DNA of 64,000 bases from Jannaschia faecimaris (GTDB taxonomy: Bacteria > Pseudomonadota > Alphaproteobacteria > Rhodobacterales > Rhodobacteraceae): assembly GCF_900107415.1 (NCBI RefSeq), contig NZ_FNPX01000002.1, positions 124,001 through 188,000 of the forward strand. Reading direction: 5' to 3'. This document shows, piece after piece, positions 9,910 to 18,603 of the stretch (position 1 is its first letter; every line of letters begins with the position of its first letter). The notes below the pieces were generated by a model, which was given only the letters and a program-made list of their open reading frames with translations, was not told the DNA's origin and did no database searches. Both the position numbers and the translations under genes were made by a program.

Positions 9910-10680
9910 TCAATTCAGGATTTCAGCCAGATGCCGGGCCACCCAATTCCGCGGGATCAGATGACTGGCCGAATGGATGTCCATCGTCAGAAGGCCCGCC
10001 TCGCAATCCCACTCCCGGCGATCCTGCGTCAGATAAGGCACGCTCTTCCAGTCAAACTGCCGTATCTGTGGCCCGCACCCCAACTGCGTTTTCCAGATTG
10101 CAACGGCCTGCGTTGGATCGCCGTCCGGGCCATAGGGGAAGTCCAGCACTGTATCAGTGGTCCCGTGCACATGGCTGACGCGGCCAGGGCGACCGGTGCA
10201 GTCGATACCCGGCTGGAAAGCCCCGGCAATCAGGAGCAGCGCGTCGATCTCCGCCCCGCCATCACAGGTGAAGCGCGCCGCCATGAGCGCGCCCCAACTG
10301 TACCCCGACACGATCAGCGGCTGGCCCGCGACCGGGTAGCGCCGCGCCACTTCGGCCAGGACGGCCAGCGCAAAATCGGTGTCGCGTGATCCGGCGCGGC
10401 GGAAATCCCACGTCCGCCCCAACCCGTCGGGTGCCACGAAAAGTATACCCGCTTCGGACGCCGCCCCGCCGGTCCGCGGGCTCTGAATCGGGACCTGCCC
10501 CTGACGCCCCCAGCCGTGAAAGTGAAGCTGCACCGGCAACGGGCTTTGCCCGTCCCACCCGACCGGTTCACGCACATGGTATCCGCGGTCGCCAAGGGGG
10601 CATTTTTCGGTCCCCGTGCACGCGGCGGCTGGTGCCGCAAGCGACAGGATGGCCAGGATAAGGAACGTTAGAATTCTCAT
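9910..10680 (-). CDS. Secreted alpha/beta-hydrolase, polyhydroxybutyrate depolymerase/LpqC-like
   Basis: Exported esterase of 256 residues. Residues 1-20 form a signal peptide ending AAPAAA. The alpha/beta-hydrolase core shows the oxyanion motif HFHGWG (53-58), the nucleophile elbow GYSWG with Ser128 and a late histidine in DIHSASHLIPRNW. Family members cleave short polyesters or aromatic esters, but the substrate here is unknown. Cysteines at 21, 27 and further on could form disulfides. It lies 48 bases downstream of the M48 lipoprotein gene and may share its transcript. Confidence 0.82.
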   Translation of the reverse strand: MRILTFLILAILSLAAPAAACTGTEKCPLGDRGYHVREPVGWDGQSPLPVQLHFHGWGRQGQVPIQSPRTGGAASEAGILFVAPDGLGRTWDFRRAGSRDTDFALAVLAEVARRYPVAGQPLIVSGYSWGALMAARFTCDGGAEIDALLLIAGAFQPGIDCTGRPGRVSHVHGTTDTVLDFPYGPDGDPTQAVAIWKTQLGCGPQIRQFDWKSVPYLTQDRREWDCEAGLLTMDIHSASHLIPRNWVARHLAEILN

Positions 10681-10728
10681 GTCCCGATTCCTGCACGACG
10701 GCGGCTGGCCCGGCCAGTCACAAGCGCG

Positions 10729-11451
10729 TCAAAGACCCGCGGCGGTCCGACGAACGATGTCGATCCGGGCCGAATTGGGCGGATGGGTCCCCAGAAACCG
10801 GTCACCTGGGTCGGGAATACGTGTAAAGAATGCCGCACCGCGCACCGGATCGTAACCCGCCCGTGCGGTGATGACCGTGCCCAGCGCGTCGGCCTCCAAT
10901 TCGTGATCCTTGGAAAACCGGCGCGCACCGACGCCCGCGCTTATCCGGCTGATCTCCTGCGCCGTCGTGGCATTGGCACCTGCGACGCTGGCGATCAACC
11001 CGCCGACCAGCGCACCGGTCGTCGCGGCTTCACGCTGACGGGCGATATGCTCTTCAATATGGTGCGCCGATTCGTGACCAATGACGAAGGCTATCTCGTC
11101 CGCGTTGCGCGCATCCGCGATCAAGGCTTGCGTAAACGTCAGGACGGGGCGCCCCGACCGGTCCAGCGACTGAAATGCGTTTGGCGGCGCATTGCGATTG
11201 GGATCGACCAAGATCTTGAAATCGCAATTCAGGTTGGGCGCGCGACGTCGGCACAGGCTTTCAGCAACCGGTTCGACCCGCCGCACTGCGGTCGCGAAAT
11301 TCGCGCTTGCAGTCGAGTTGGACAGGCGCGCTGGCTCTCCTGCGGCCGTCGGCGGCGGGACGGACTGACCCGAAGACGTGGGTGCCGGCTCCACGACCAC
11401 GCAGGCCGACAAAAGGGCCGCAGTGGCGAGGGCAATGATGGGTGACCGCAT
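10729..11451 (-). CDS. M48 family metalloprotease, lipoprotein
   Basis: Zinc peptidase of 240 residues anchored by a lipobox: LSAC with Cys17 after a hydrophobic signal. The HExxH motif is H126-ESA-H130, and the third zinc ligand E186 lies in HELEADALG. Related M48 lipoproteins (BepA/LoiP-like, without TPR repeats) act in periplasmic quality control of outer-membrane proteins; which role applies here is inference. Gene length and motif spacing are normal. It is divergent from a short conserved protein at 11554. Confidence 0.9.
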   Translation of the reverse strand: MRSPIIALATAALLSACVVVEPAPTSSGQSVPPPTAAGEPARLSNSTASANFATAVRRVEPVAESLCRRRAPNLNCDFKILVDPNRNAPPNAFQSLDRSGRPVLTFTQALIADARNADEIAFVIGHESAHHIEEHIARQREAATTGALVGGLIASVAGANATTAQEISRISAGVGARRFSKDHELEADALGTVITARAGYDPVRGAAFFTRIPDPGDRFLGTHPPNSARIDIVRRTAAGL

Positions 11452-11553
11452 GGAATTTTCCTGATCGTTCGATACTCTGACGTTGTTATAGCCCCCGGGA
11501 CACGGATGTCAGTGCCTTGTGCGCCGGCCGCCCCCAATTGCGGAGATTTGCCA

Positions 11554-11784
11554 TTGTTCTCGATCGAGCATGATTTCGACGCCACGGTCATCACTCTTGT
11601 GGACGAAGGTGAGGACGACCGACCGCCCGCCGAAGACGTCGTCGTTGCCGCATTCGAGGATTGCGTGACCCTCACGCAGCCCGACCCACGCGATGGAACC
11701 CCCGTCAGCGTAACGCTGACGATGGGGCAATTGCAGGATCTGGCGACGGCCCTGAACCTTCCCGAGGGCGTCTATCGTCGGTGA
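11554..11784 (+). CDS. Conserved small acidic protein of unknown function
   Basis: A 76-residue acidic protein when started at TTG 11554, which has CGGAG eight bases upstream. An in-frame ATG at 11506 would add 16 residues but has no visible ribosome site. The pattern FSIEHDFDATVITLVDEG at the N-terminus and LTMGQLQDLATALNLPEGVY at the C-terminus look like a conserved short family in Rhodobacterales. There is no signal peptide or membrane segment. It is convergent with accA, 25 bases apart. I do not know its function. Confidence 0.6.
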   Translation: MFSIEHDFDATVITLVDEGEDDRPPAEDVVVAAFEDCVTLTQPDPRDGTPVSVTLTMGQLQDLATALNLPEGVYRR

Positions 11785-11809
11785 AAAACTAACTAGGAAA
11801 CGCGGCGCC

Positions 11810-12772
11810 TCAGGCCGCGAGCCCCTTGGATCCCATGCCGAGGAACTTGGTCCTGCGCGCGGCACGAATGTCATCGGTTGACTTGCCATCGAATTCGCTC
11901 AGCATCGCCGAAAGCGCCGCGCCGACTTTCGCGATCGTCGCGGCCCGGTCACGGTGGGCCCCACCCATCGGTTCTTCCACGATGCGGTCGATCACCGACA
12001 GCTTGAACAGATCCTGCGCGGTGAGGCGAAGGGCTTCTGCCGCTTCGCGCATCTTTTCCGCGTCTTTCCAAAGAATCGAGGCACAGCCTTCAGGAGAGAT
12101 TACGGAATAGATCGAATGTTCCAGCATGGCGACGCGGTTGGCCGTCGCAAAGGCCACGGCCCCGCCCGATCCGCCTTCCCCAACGATCAGCGAGACCAAC
12201 GGCACGCCCAACCGCAGGCACGCTTGCGTTGAACGGGCGATAGCCTCGGACTGGCCGCGTTCTTCCGCGCCCTTGCCGGGATACGCGCCGGGCGTGTCGA
12301 TCAACGTGATGACCGGCAGGCCGAACCGGTCGGCAAGTTCCATCAGGCGGATCGCCTTGCGATACCCCTCGGGTCGGGCCATGCCAAAGTTTCGCTCGAT
12401 GCGGGTCCGGGTGTCGTGACCTTTCTCGTGCCCGATCACCATGACCGCTCGTCCGTCCAGACGGGCCAGCCCGCCCATGACTGCGTGATCGTCCGCAAAG
12501 TTCCGATCCCCGGCCAGCGGCGTCCAGTCGGTGAACAGCGCCTCGATGTAATCCTTGCAGTGGGGCCGGTCGGCATGACGGGCAACCTGCGCCTTCTGCC
12601 AAGGCGTCAGTCCCCGGTAGAGGTTCGCGAGCATTTCGCGCGCCTTCGCGTCCAACTGCTTGGCCTCCTTTTCGACGTCGACCTTTTCGTCGGCCCGGGC
12701 AATGGCGCGCAATTCCTCGGCCTTACCCTCAATCTCCGAAAGGGGCTTCTCAAAATCCAGGTATTGCGTCAT
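11810..12772 (-). CDS. accA: Acetyl-CoA carboxylase carboxyltransferase subunit alpha
   Basis: The alpha half of the carboxyltransferase that makes malonyl-CoA, the first committed step of fatty-acid synthesis, working with AccD. The 320-residue length is normal. Clear family segments are [14 protein letters not shown] at the N-terminus, [35 protein letters not shown] and [19 protein letters not shown]. It starts at ATG 12772. The neighbouring accD is not in the window. The 273 bases upstream hold no convincing gene and contain a perfect hairpin at 12816-12838. Confidence 0.97.
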   Translation of the reverse strand: MTQYLDFEKPLSEIEGKAEELRAIARADEKVDVEKEAKQLDAKAREMLANLYRGLTPWQKAQVARHADRPHCKDYIEALFTDWTPLAGDRNFADDHAVMGGLARLDGRAVMVIGHEKGHDTRTRIERNFGMARPEGYRKAIRLMELADRFGLPVITLIDTPGAYPGKGAEERGQSEAIARSTQACLRLGVPLVSLIVGEGGSGGAVAFATANRVAMLEHSIYSVISPEGCASILWKDAEKMREAAEALRLTAQDLFKLSVIDRIVEEPMGGAHRDRAATIAKVGAALSAMLSEFDGKSTDDIRAARRTKFLGMGSKGLAA

Positions 12773-13045
12773 CTCGATGTCCCCACGTCAGTTCGCACCG
12801 ATATGACGCTCCTGCTCCGGCGATGCAACATCGCCGGAACCACGGGTTGGCCGCTCTAACGGGGCAACCCGGCCCGGCAACCGCCAAAATCAGGATGGTT
12901 TGGCGCATGACGAAAGCAACACCAGCAAATGGTGCCATTGGATCATCGCCCCGGCGCAGCAGCCCACCAGTTGTTGCGATCAACGGCAGATGGCGGCGAG
13001 CCAAATAACCGATACCGCCATCGCGCCCGGTTCTGGAGCGGCCCG
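12773..13045. other. Non-coding stretch upstream of accA
   Basis: No reading frame here has a ribosome site or a protein-like composition on either strand. The only structure I see is the hairpin at 12816-12838. It should contain the accA promoter, but I cannot identify convincing -35/-10 boxes. Confidence 0.5.
12816..12838. repeat. Perfect 10-bp inverted repeat, 3-base loop
   Basis: TCCGGCGATG (12816-12825), loop CAA, CATCGCCGGA (12829-12838). It lies 44 bases upstream of the accA start. No T-run follows on either strand, so it may be an operator or RNA hairpin in the accA leader rather than a classical terminator. Confidence 0.6.
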
Positions 13046-13732
13046 TCAAAACCAAGGCCCTTGCACGTCATCACGTGCCGAAATCTGCGTCCCGCAACTT
13101 GTTAAGCGTCGAGAAGAGATCGCCGCCATGCCCGACGAACTGGCCCTTGGACAGCCACACCTGCCGATCCAGCCAAGTCCGTCCGACGGGCGCGCGCTGT
13201 GAACGGCCCCGACTTTATTGCAGGGTCTGGCAAGACTGTCCCTGACGAATCGGACAGAATCCGTCCTGGCCCAGCCGACGACACCCCCTACCGGCATGAT
13301 GAACGCCAGGCGGTTGTGCAAAATCTTGATCGCGTGGTGATCGTCATCGTTCCCCAAGAGGCGGGCCAGCGCCCCTAGAAAGCGGATCGGCACAACCACG
13401 ATCGACGCCCCATCGCGCAACGATCCGGTTGCCGCGGCCTGCGTCAGGGACCAATCAAGTGCCCCACGCCCCATCAGGCGATTTCCTAGCGTGAAGTCCG
13501 TGTTTCGGGTCAGCGTCTTTTCTCGCTCGAACTGCCGCCGCTCCCGGTTCAGAAGTGTGCCGACAAGGAAGACAGGAGCCAGGTTCATCAGCACGAGCAC
13601 AGGTAAGGCTTGCCGTACCAACATCAGATTGGCACGGTCGAACGGCAAGAACACAATCGCCCACGTACGAACCGAAATCGCGAGACCGAGCAAAGCGAGC
13701 GAAAGCCCCCGGCGATTGGTCCCGTGTGTCAC
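13046..13732 (-). CDS. Unrecognised membrane protein, possibly decaying
   Basis: A 228-codon frame starting at GTG 13732, which overlaps the TGA of the upstream ORF as GTGA. Residues about 10-60 hold two hydrophobic segments around a charged loop (LPFDRANLMLVRQ), followed by a basic segment (LNRERRQFEREKTL) and a soluble part. The last 60 residues are Ser/Arg/Gly-rich and unlike a folded protein, so the true end may be earlier, with a frameshift or premature decay near 13230. Third codon positions carry more A/T than in the neighbouring genes. I do not recognise a family. It could be the second half of one broken membrane protein with the ORF at 13729-14139. Confidence 0.4.
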   Translation of the reverse strand: MTHGTNRRGLSLALLGLAISVRTWAIVFLPFDRANLMLVRQALPVLVLMNLAPVFLVGTLLNRERRQFEREKTLTRNTDFTLGNRLMGRGALDWSLTQAAATGSLRDGASIVVVPIRFLGALARLLGNDDDHHAIKILHNRLAFIMPVGGVVGWARTDSVRFVRDSLARPCNKVGAVHSARPSDGLGWIGRCGCPRASSSGMAAISSRRLTSCGTQISARDDVQGPWF

Positions 13733-14139
13733 GTATATCTAGGTCGGGCCGATCCCCCCGGACGTGACAAGGCTACAATCCCCGCCAAGGTGCCGACGCC
13801 ACCGATCCCAAGGCGGGTGAGCAGTGCGATCAAGAAACAGGGAAGCAAGCCGCGCGCGCCCAGAAACGCCACAGCAAGAACGATTGGCACTTTTTGCCTA
13901 TCTACGAGCACGCCGGGATGGGGCTCGACGGGTTTGTGCATCTGCACGAACGTCACGGAGCCCGAAGAGCCCCCCCGAACATGCCCGAAGAACCGTTTAT
14001 CAGGGAGCAGTCGATGTTTATCAGGCAGCAGTCGATAAAGCCCGCCATAGACCGCAGCCAACATCCCCAAGATCGAAAGCGAACCGGAAAGTTGATGACC
14101 GTGCAACGTCCAACATCTCAGAACTTCCCACCCATGCAA
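13729..14139 (-). CDS. Unrecognised small membrane protein, coupled to the next ORF
   Basis: A 136-codon frame, TTG start at 14139 or an internal ATG in ILGMLAAVYGG. Two hydrophobic segments are visible: about 17-34 and a longer one around residues 85-120 (VPIVLAVAFLGARGLLPCF, then LLTRLGIGGVGTLAGIV). A seven-codon tandem duplication (RLLPDKH / RLLPDKR) sits after the first segment. It ends by overlapping the start of the next ORF by four bases. There is no good ribosome site at 14139. It could be the N-terminal half of a frameshifted gene. Function unknown. Confidence 0.4.
   Translation of the reverse strand: MHGWEVLRCWTLHGHQLSGSLSILGMLAAVYGGLYRLLPDKHRLLPDKRFFGHVRGGSSGSVTFVQMHKPVEPHPGVLVDRQKVPIVLAVAFLGARGLLPCFLIALLTRLGIGGVGTLAGIVALSRPGGSARPRYT
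13995..14036. repeat. Tandem duplication, 2 x 21 bp
   Basis: Positions 13995-14015 and 14016-14036 are identical except for one base (GTTTATCAGGG versus GTTTATCAGGC at the start of the unit). The unit length of seven codons keeps the minus-strand frame open. This looks like a recent slippage duplication. Confidence 0.85.
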
Positions 14140-14146
14140 ACTGGCT

Positions 14147-14173
14147 TTGAAGAAGAGGCCTCAATCGGAGGCT
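14147..14173 (-). terminator. Intrinsic terminator of mcl1
   Basis: Reading leftward, AGCCTC and GAGGCC pair over a CGATT loop (GCCTC 14158-14162 with GAGGC 14168-14172) and are followed by TCTTCTTC. It lies 22 bases after the mcl1 stop and separates it from the ORFs further left. Confidence 0.6.
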
Positions 14174-14194
14174 AAGTCTGCGGTCTGAAACGAT

Positions 14195-15157
14195 TCAATT
14201 GCCGACAATCATCTCCGACTGACGCACGATGACCTCGGCCTGCTTGATCGAAGCGATGTCGACCAAGCGCCCTTTGTAGACGGTGGCACCAGCACCGGCC
14301 GCCTTGGCATCTTCCATCGCAGACAGGATTTCACGTGCCTCGGCGACCTTGTCGTCCGAAGGCGTGAAGACTTCGTTGGCAAGCGCGATCTGTTTGGGGT
14401 GAATGGCCCATTTTCCGACCATGCCCAACACCGCAGACCGGCGGGCCTGCGCGCGGTAACCTTCGTCATCGCTGAAATCACCGAATGGGCCGTCCACAGG
14501 CAGGACCCCGTGAGTCCGACAGGCGGCGACGATGGCTGCCTGCGCCCAGTGCCACGGGTCGGACCAATTCCGCTCCCCTGCTCCGGTCAGCATGTAGTAA
14601 TCCTCCTGCGTGCCGCCGATCCCGGTCGTCTGCATTCCCATGGAGGCCGCGAAATCCGCCGCACCCAACGACATGGCCACCAGTCGGGGTGACGAGGCGG
14701 CGATCTCCTCGACATGAGCCAGCCCAGCCGCGCTCTCGATAATGACTTCGAAAGTTACTTTCCTGGACCGGCCCTTCGCCGTCTCGATCGCCGTGACCAG
14801 CGCATCCACCGCATAGATATCGGCAGCACAGCCCACCTTCGGGATCATGATCTGGTCCAGCCGGTCACCCGCCTGCTCCAACAGGTCGACAACGTCGCGG
14901 TACCAAAACGGGGTGTCGAGGCCATTGATCCGAACCGACAGGACCTTCTTGCCCCAGTTCACCGCGCCGATCGCCTCGATCACGTTGGCCCGCGCGGCGT
15001 CCTTGTCCGAGGGGGCGACCGAATCCTCAAGGTCGAGGTTGATGACATCCGCCGCCGAGGCCGCCATCTTTTCGAATAGCTTGGTGTTGGAGCCAGGCCC
15101 AAACAGCTGACAGCGATTCGGGCGCGCGACGGGTGTAGGCTGCAGGCGGAAGCTCAT
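14195..15157 (-). CDS. mcl1: L-malyl-CoA / beta-methylmalyl-CoA lyase Mcl1
   Basis: CitE-family C-C lyase of 320 residues. In Rhodobacter Mcl1 cleaves beta-methylmalyl-CoA to glyoxylate and propionyl-CoA, and malyl-CoA to acetyl-CoA and glyoxylate, in the ethylmalonyl-CoA pathway. Metal and CoA-binding segments are visible: INLDLEDSVAPSDKDAAR, SVRINGLDTPFWYRDV, VTFEVIIESAAGLAHV, MSLGAADFAASMG and KWAIHPKQI. The start is set by CGGAG upstream of ATG 15157. The end-to-end match to the Rhodobacter enzyme's size and motifs makes it Mcl1 rather than citrate lyase beta. It appears monocistronic. Confidence 0.92.
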   Translation of the reverse strand: MSFRLQPTPVARPNRCQLFGPGSNTKLFEKMAASAADVINLDLEDSVAPSDKDAARANVIEAIGAVNWGKKVLSVRINGLDTPFWYRDVVDLLEQAGDRLDQIMIPKVGCAADIYAVDALVTAIETAKGRSRKVTFEVIIESAAGLAHVEEIAASSPRLVAMSLGAADFAASMGMQTTGIGGTQEDYYMLTGAGERNWSDPWHWAQAAIVAACRTHGVLPVDGPFGDFSDDEGYRAQARRSAVLGMVGKWAIHPKQIALANEVFTPSDDKVAEAREILSAMEDAKAAGAGATVYKGRLVDIASIKQAEVIVRQSEMIVGN

Positions 15158-15260
15158 TGAATTCTCCGGGTCATAAAGTTGCGCAACGCAATTGGCTGAT
15201 CGCTACAATGTGTCCCATGGATGTGCAACCGCTGCACTGCGGCATCTGGCGGTTTTCGCC

Positions 15261-16172
15261 TTAGGCAAGCGTCGTCATCAGGTAGAGGCCATAGCCAGTC
15301 AGCAGAACAGAACCACCGATACGCCCAAGACTACCGCGCAGCGCCAACACCAGGAACAGGACAACCGCACCGACCATAACCGGCAGGTCGATCTGCGCAA
15401 AACGAGGACCGATCGCCATCGGGGCCACCAGGCCGGTGACACCCAGAATTCCCAGCAGGTTGAATATATTTGACCCCAGGACGTTTCCCAATGCAACGTC
15501 GCCGCGGCCCTTCCACGCGGCAATCGCGCTGGTCGCCAGTTCCGGCAACGATGTGCCGACAGCCACGATCGTCAGGCCGATCACCGCTTCGGAGACGCCC
15601 ATGCCCCGCGCCAGGCCGGTCGCGCCGCGCACCAGCGACTCGGCCCCCGCCAGCACGCCGATAAATCCAAGCAGCAGGAAGACAACGGCTCGGGTCAGGG
15701 ATAGACCGCACTTCTCCTCCGCTGTCTCTACCCGACCGGTGCGTAATTGCCAGATAAGCCAGGCGGCGAAACCCAGCAGGAAGACAATGGCCCCCGTGCG
15801 GTCCACCCCGGCGGAAAACGCGATCACGACCGCGCCAACAACGGAAACCGCCAGCAGGACAAGACCGTCACTGCGCCACGTGGCCCGGTCGACTGATATG
15901 GGACGCAACACCGCCGCGATCCCGAGAATAAGCAGGACGTTCGCCGTATTCGACCCGACCACGTTGCCCATTGCCAAGCCGGGGGCACCGGACATCGCCG
16001 CCCGAAGCGATGTCAAAAGCTCCGGCAGGGACGTTCCCATCCCAACCAGCGTCACACCGATCACCAGCGGTGACAGACCCCATCGCTGCGCCAGCGCAAC
16101 GGCCCCGGACACCAACGCGCCGCCGCCCGCAACCAATGCGAGCAGGCCAAGGCCCACAAACCAGATATCCAT
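15261..16172 (-). CDS. Calcium/sodium antiporter (YrbG/CaCA family)
   Basis: Inner-membrane cation exchanger of 303 residues with about ten hydrophobic helices. The two inverted alpha-repeats that bind the ions are both intact: GTSLPELLTSLRA...GNVVGSNTANVLLILG in the first half and GTSLPELATSAIAA...GNVLGSNIFNLLGILG in the second, each with the conserved acidic residue. Family members exchange Na+ for Ca2+. It starts at ATG 16172. The gene stands alone between mcl1 and the thioredoxin gene, all on the minus strand. Confidence 0.93.
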   Translation of the reverse strand: MDIWFVGLGLLALVAGGGALVSGAVALAQRWGLSPLVIGVTLVGMGTSLPELLTSLRAAMSGAPGLAMGNVVGSNTANVLLILGIAAVLRPISVDRATWRSDGLVLLAVSVVGAVVIAFSAGVDRTGAIVFLLGFAAWLIWQLRTGRVETAEEKCGLSLTRAVVFLLLGFIGVLAGAESLVRGATGLARGMGVSEAVIGLTIVAVGTSLPELATSAIAAWKGRGDVALGNVLGSNIFNLLGILGVTGLVAPMAIGPRFAQIDLPVMVGAVVLFLVLALRGSLGRIGGSVLLTGYGLYLMTTLA

Positions 16173-16339
16173 CCCAGAAAGATCCCCGCGCCAAAATGAT
16201 CGATTCCGGTCAGGCGTATCCCGGATCCCCGGTAGATCGGGTGGCCAGCATCCCGGAACAAGCGCCCTGCGTTGCCTGCATGAAAAAGTATGCGAAGTCT
16301 TGCGTCTGCCAGCGAAAAGTCGCGACGGGGGTCAGTCCG

Positions 16340-16897
16340 TCATTGCTCCAGGTACGCCTCCAGCAGGGCAAGCGTTTCCTGTGCGTCCCAGTCCGCCTCC
16401 CCGATCAACTGCGCCAAAATGCGGCCATCGCGGTCCAGAATGAACGTATGCGGCAGCCCGCGCACCCCCAACCCACGCGCCATTTCAGACGCCGGATCGA
16501 TATGCAGCGGCAGGCTGGTTATGCCCGTGTCGGCCCAGAATTTCTCCATCGCGACCGGGTTGTGGCGTCCAAAGGCCACGGTCACAACCTCCAGGTCCCG
16601 ATCCCCCATTGCCTCCTGAAGCGCCTGAAGCGACGGCATTTCCTCCCGGCAGGGTGCGCACCAGGTCGCCCAGAAGTTCAGGACGACGACCTGACCGTGA
16701 TACATCGACAGATCTGCCAACTGACCATCCGCACCTACGAAGGTCGTGATCGCCGGGGTATAGGCCTCCAGTGGCTCCATCTTGGCCATCGTGCCGGTGA
16801 ACAGACCCGGCTCCACCTCGGCAAGGGCGGGGGTGGCGAGCGCGAAGGCCAGGCCGTATAGGGTCGGGACAAGTTTACGCAGCAAGAGGCACTCCAT
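16340..16897 (-). CDS. TlpA-like periplasmic thioredoxin-fold protein
   Basis: Exported thiol-disulfide protein of about 180 residues. An N-terminal signal peptide ends ATPALA; the thioredoxin domain follows with the active site W-C80-A-P-C83 in [12 protein letters not shown], a GLPHTFILD strand with the cis-proline region and a C-terminal helix. It probably reduces an envelope substrate, perhaps for cytochrome maturation. The ATG at 16897 shares its CATG with the argH start on the other strand. A TTG at 16885 has GGAG six bases upstream and gives a cleaner signal peptide, so either start is possible. Confidence 0.88.
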   Translation of the reverse strand: MECLLLRKLVPTLYGLAFALATPALAEVEPGLFTGTMAKMEPLEAYTPAITTFVGADGQLADLSMYHGQVVVLNFWATWCAPCREEMPSLQALQEAMGDRDLEVVTVAFGRHNPVAMEKFWADTGITSLPLHIDPASEMARGLGVRGLPHTFILDRDGRILAQLIGEADWDAQETLALLEAYLEQ

Positions 16898-18296
16898 GTC
16901 GACGTCGTCCGAATCCAGCTCGAACAAGATGTGGGGCGGCCGTTTTGCGGAAGGCCCGGATGCGATCATGGAGGCGATCAACGCCTCGATCGGATTCGAC
17001 CGTCGCATGGCCAAGCAGGACATCGAAGGAAGCCGGGCCCACGCCGCGATGCTGGCCGCGCAGGGTATCATTACCGATACGGATGCAAAGGCGATCCGGG
17101 AAGGCCTTCTCACGGTCTTGTCAGAAATCGAAGACGGGACGTTCAACTTCTCGACCGCGTTGGAGGATATCCACATGAACGTGGAGGCCCGCCTGACCGA
17201 GATCGTCGGCCCCGCCGCAGGTCGATTGCATACGGCGCGGTCGCGCAACGACCAGGTGGCGCTCGATTTTCGCATGTGGGTGCGCGATCAATGCGACGCG
17301 GCGATCGACGCCCTGCCCCGCCTGATGCAGGCGCTGGTCGCACAGGCCGAGATCGGGGCCGACTGGGTAATGCCCGGCTTTACCCACCTGCAAACCGCGC
17401 AGCCCGTCACCTGGGGCCACCACATGCTGGCCTATACCGAGATGTTCGCCCGCGATCTGTCCCGGTTCCGGGATGCCCGCACACGCATGAACGAATGCCC
17501 GTTGGGCACCGCCGCACTGGCCGGTACCGGCTTCCCGATCGACCGGGACATGACGGCCCGGACTCTCGGCTTCGACCGGCCCGCCGCCAACTCGCTCGAC
17601 GCGGTGTCGGATCGGGATTTCGCGCTGGAATTTCTTTCGGCCGCATCAATCTGCGCGATGCACCTGTCACGGCTGGCGGAGGAGTTGGTGATCTGGTCCT
17701 CGGCGCAGTTCCGCTTTGTTCGCCTGTCGGACCGCTGGTCCACCGGCTCCAGCATCATGCCGCAAAAGCGCAACCCCGACGCGGCCGAACTTCTGCGCGC
17801 CAAGATCGGGCGCATCTTCGGGGCGCAGACGGCCCTGTTGATGGTGATGAAAGGCCTGCCGCTGACCTATTCCAAGGACATGCAGGAGGACAAGGAACAG
17901 GTGTTCGACGCCGCCGACTCCCTGATGCTGGCGCTGGCCGCGATGACCGGAATGGTCGGCGACATGGCGGGCCAGAAGGACAACCTGGAGGCCGCCGCCT
18001 CCTCGGGTTTCTCGACGGCGACCGACTTGGCCGACTGGCTCGTGCGCGAGGCCGGATTGCCATTCCGCGATGCGCACCATGCCACCGGCGCGCTGGTCAA
18101 GATGGCCGAGGATGCAGGGATCGACTTGCCGGATTTGACACTGGCGCAGATGCAATCGGTCAGCGACCAGATCACCGCAGGCGTCTTCGACGTCCTGGGT
18201 GTGCATAATTCCGTCGCATCCCGTACGTCCTACGGCGGCACGGCCCCCGCCAACGTCCGCGCGCAGGTCGCCCGCTGGAAGGAGACACTCGCATGA
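16896..18296 (+). CDS. argH: Argininosuccinate lyase
   Basis: Cleaves argininosuccinate to arginine and fumarate, the last step of arginine synthesis. It is 466 residues long, normal for the family. Signatures are NKMWGGRF at the N-terminus, [23 protein letters not shown] and the superfamily motif [14 protein letters not shown] 16896 has AGAGG upstream. Its start overlaps the divergent thioredoxin gene, so its promoter must lie inside that gene. The stop overlaps the start of a small lipoprotein gene (ATGA). Confidence 0.97.
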   Translation: MSTSSESSSNKMWGGRFAEGPDAIMEAINASIGFDRRMAKQDIEGSRAHAAMLAAQGIITDTDAKAIREGLLTVLSEIEDGTFNFSTALEDIHMNVEARLTEIVGPAAGRLHTARSRNDQVALDFRMWVRDQCDAAIDALPRLMQALVAQAEIGADWVMPGFTHLQTAQPVTWGHHMLAYTEMFARDLSRFRDARTRMNECPLGTAALAGTGFPIDRDMTARTLGFDRPAANSLDAVSDRDFALEFLSAASICAMHLSRLAEELVIWSSAQFRFVRLSDRWSTGSSIMPQKRNPDAAELLRAKIGRIFGAQTALLMVMKGLPLTYSKDMQEDKEQVFDAADSLMLALAAMTGMVGDMAGQKDNLEAAASSGFSTATDLADWLVREAGLPFRDAHHATGALVKMAEDAGIDLPDLTLAQMQSVSDQITAGVFDVLGVHNSVASRTSYGGTAPANVRAQVARWKETLA

Positions 18297-18445
18297 TCCG
18301 AATACTGCCCGTCATTCTGCTGCTGGCCGCCTGTGGCGTCGAGGGCGCGCCCGTGCCCCCGTCAGAGGCCGAGGCCGAAGCGGCGGCACAGACGGGTGTA
18401 TCCCTTTCCGGCAGCGTCGAAATGGGCATCAGTCGCACCTTCTGA
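18293..18445 (+). CDS. Small lipoprotein downstream of argH
   Basis: A 50-residue product beginning [18 protein letters not shown]: a short hydrophobic signal followed by the lipobox LAAC with Cys14. The mature part is Ala/Glu-rich and ends [11 protein letters not shown]. The ATG overlaps the TGA of argH, so translation is coupled. In other Rhodobacteraceae I recall such a tiny lipoprotein between argH and lysA; here greA follows instead. Function unknown. Confidence 0.8.
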   Translation: MIRILPVILLLAACGVEGAPVPPSEAEAEAAAQTGVSLSGSVEMGISRTF

Positions 18446-18603
18446 GCCGTGTCGGCAGGCCCGGTGCCCTGAGACGCGGATGCAATACTTCGTTGCGTCA
18501 CGCGTCGGATGGGTCCGCACCCATTGCGCCCGTGCGCGCCGATGATACTCTCGTCAACAACCAGAGCATCGGGCGGAAACCGACGCCCGACAGGAGAATA
18601 CCC

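Noticed and set aside
16931-18208. 425-codon second frame inside argH
   Set aside because: Arg/Gly-rich out-of-frame reading of argH with no protein-like features.
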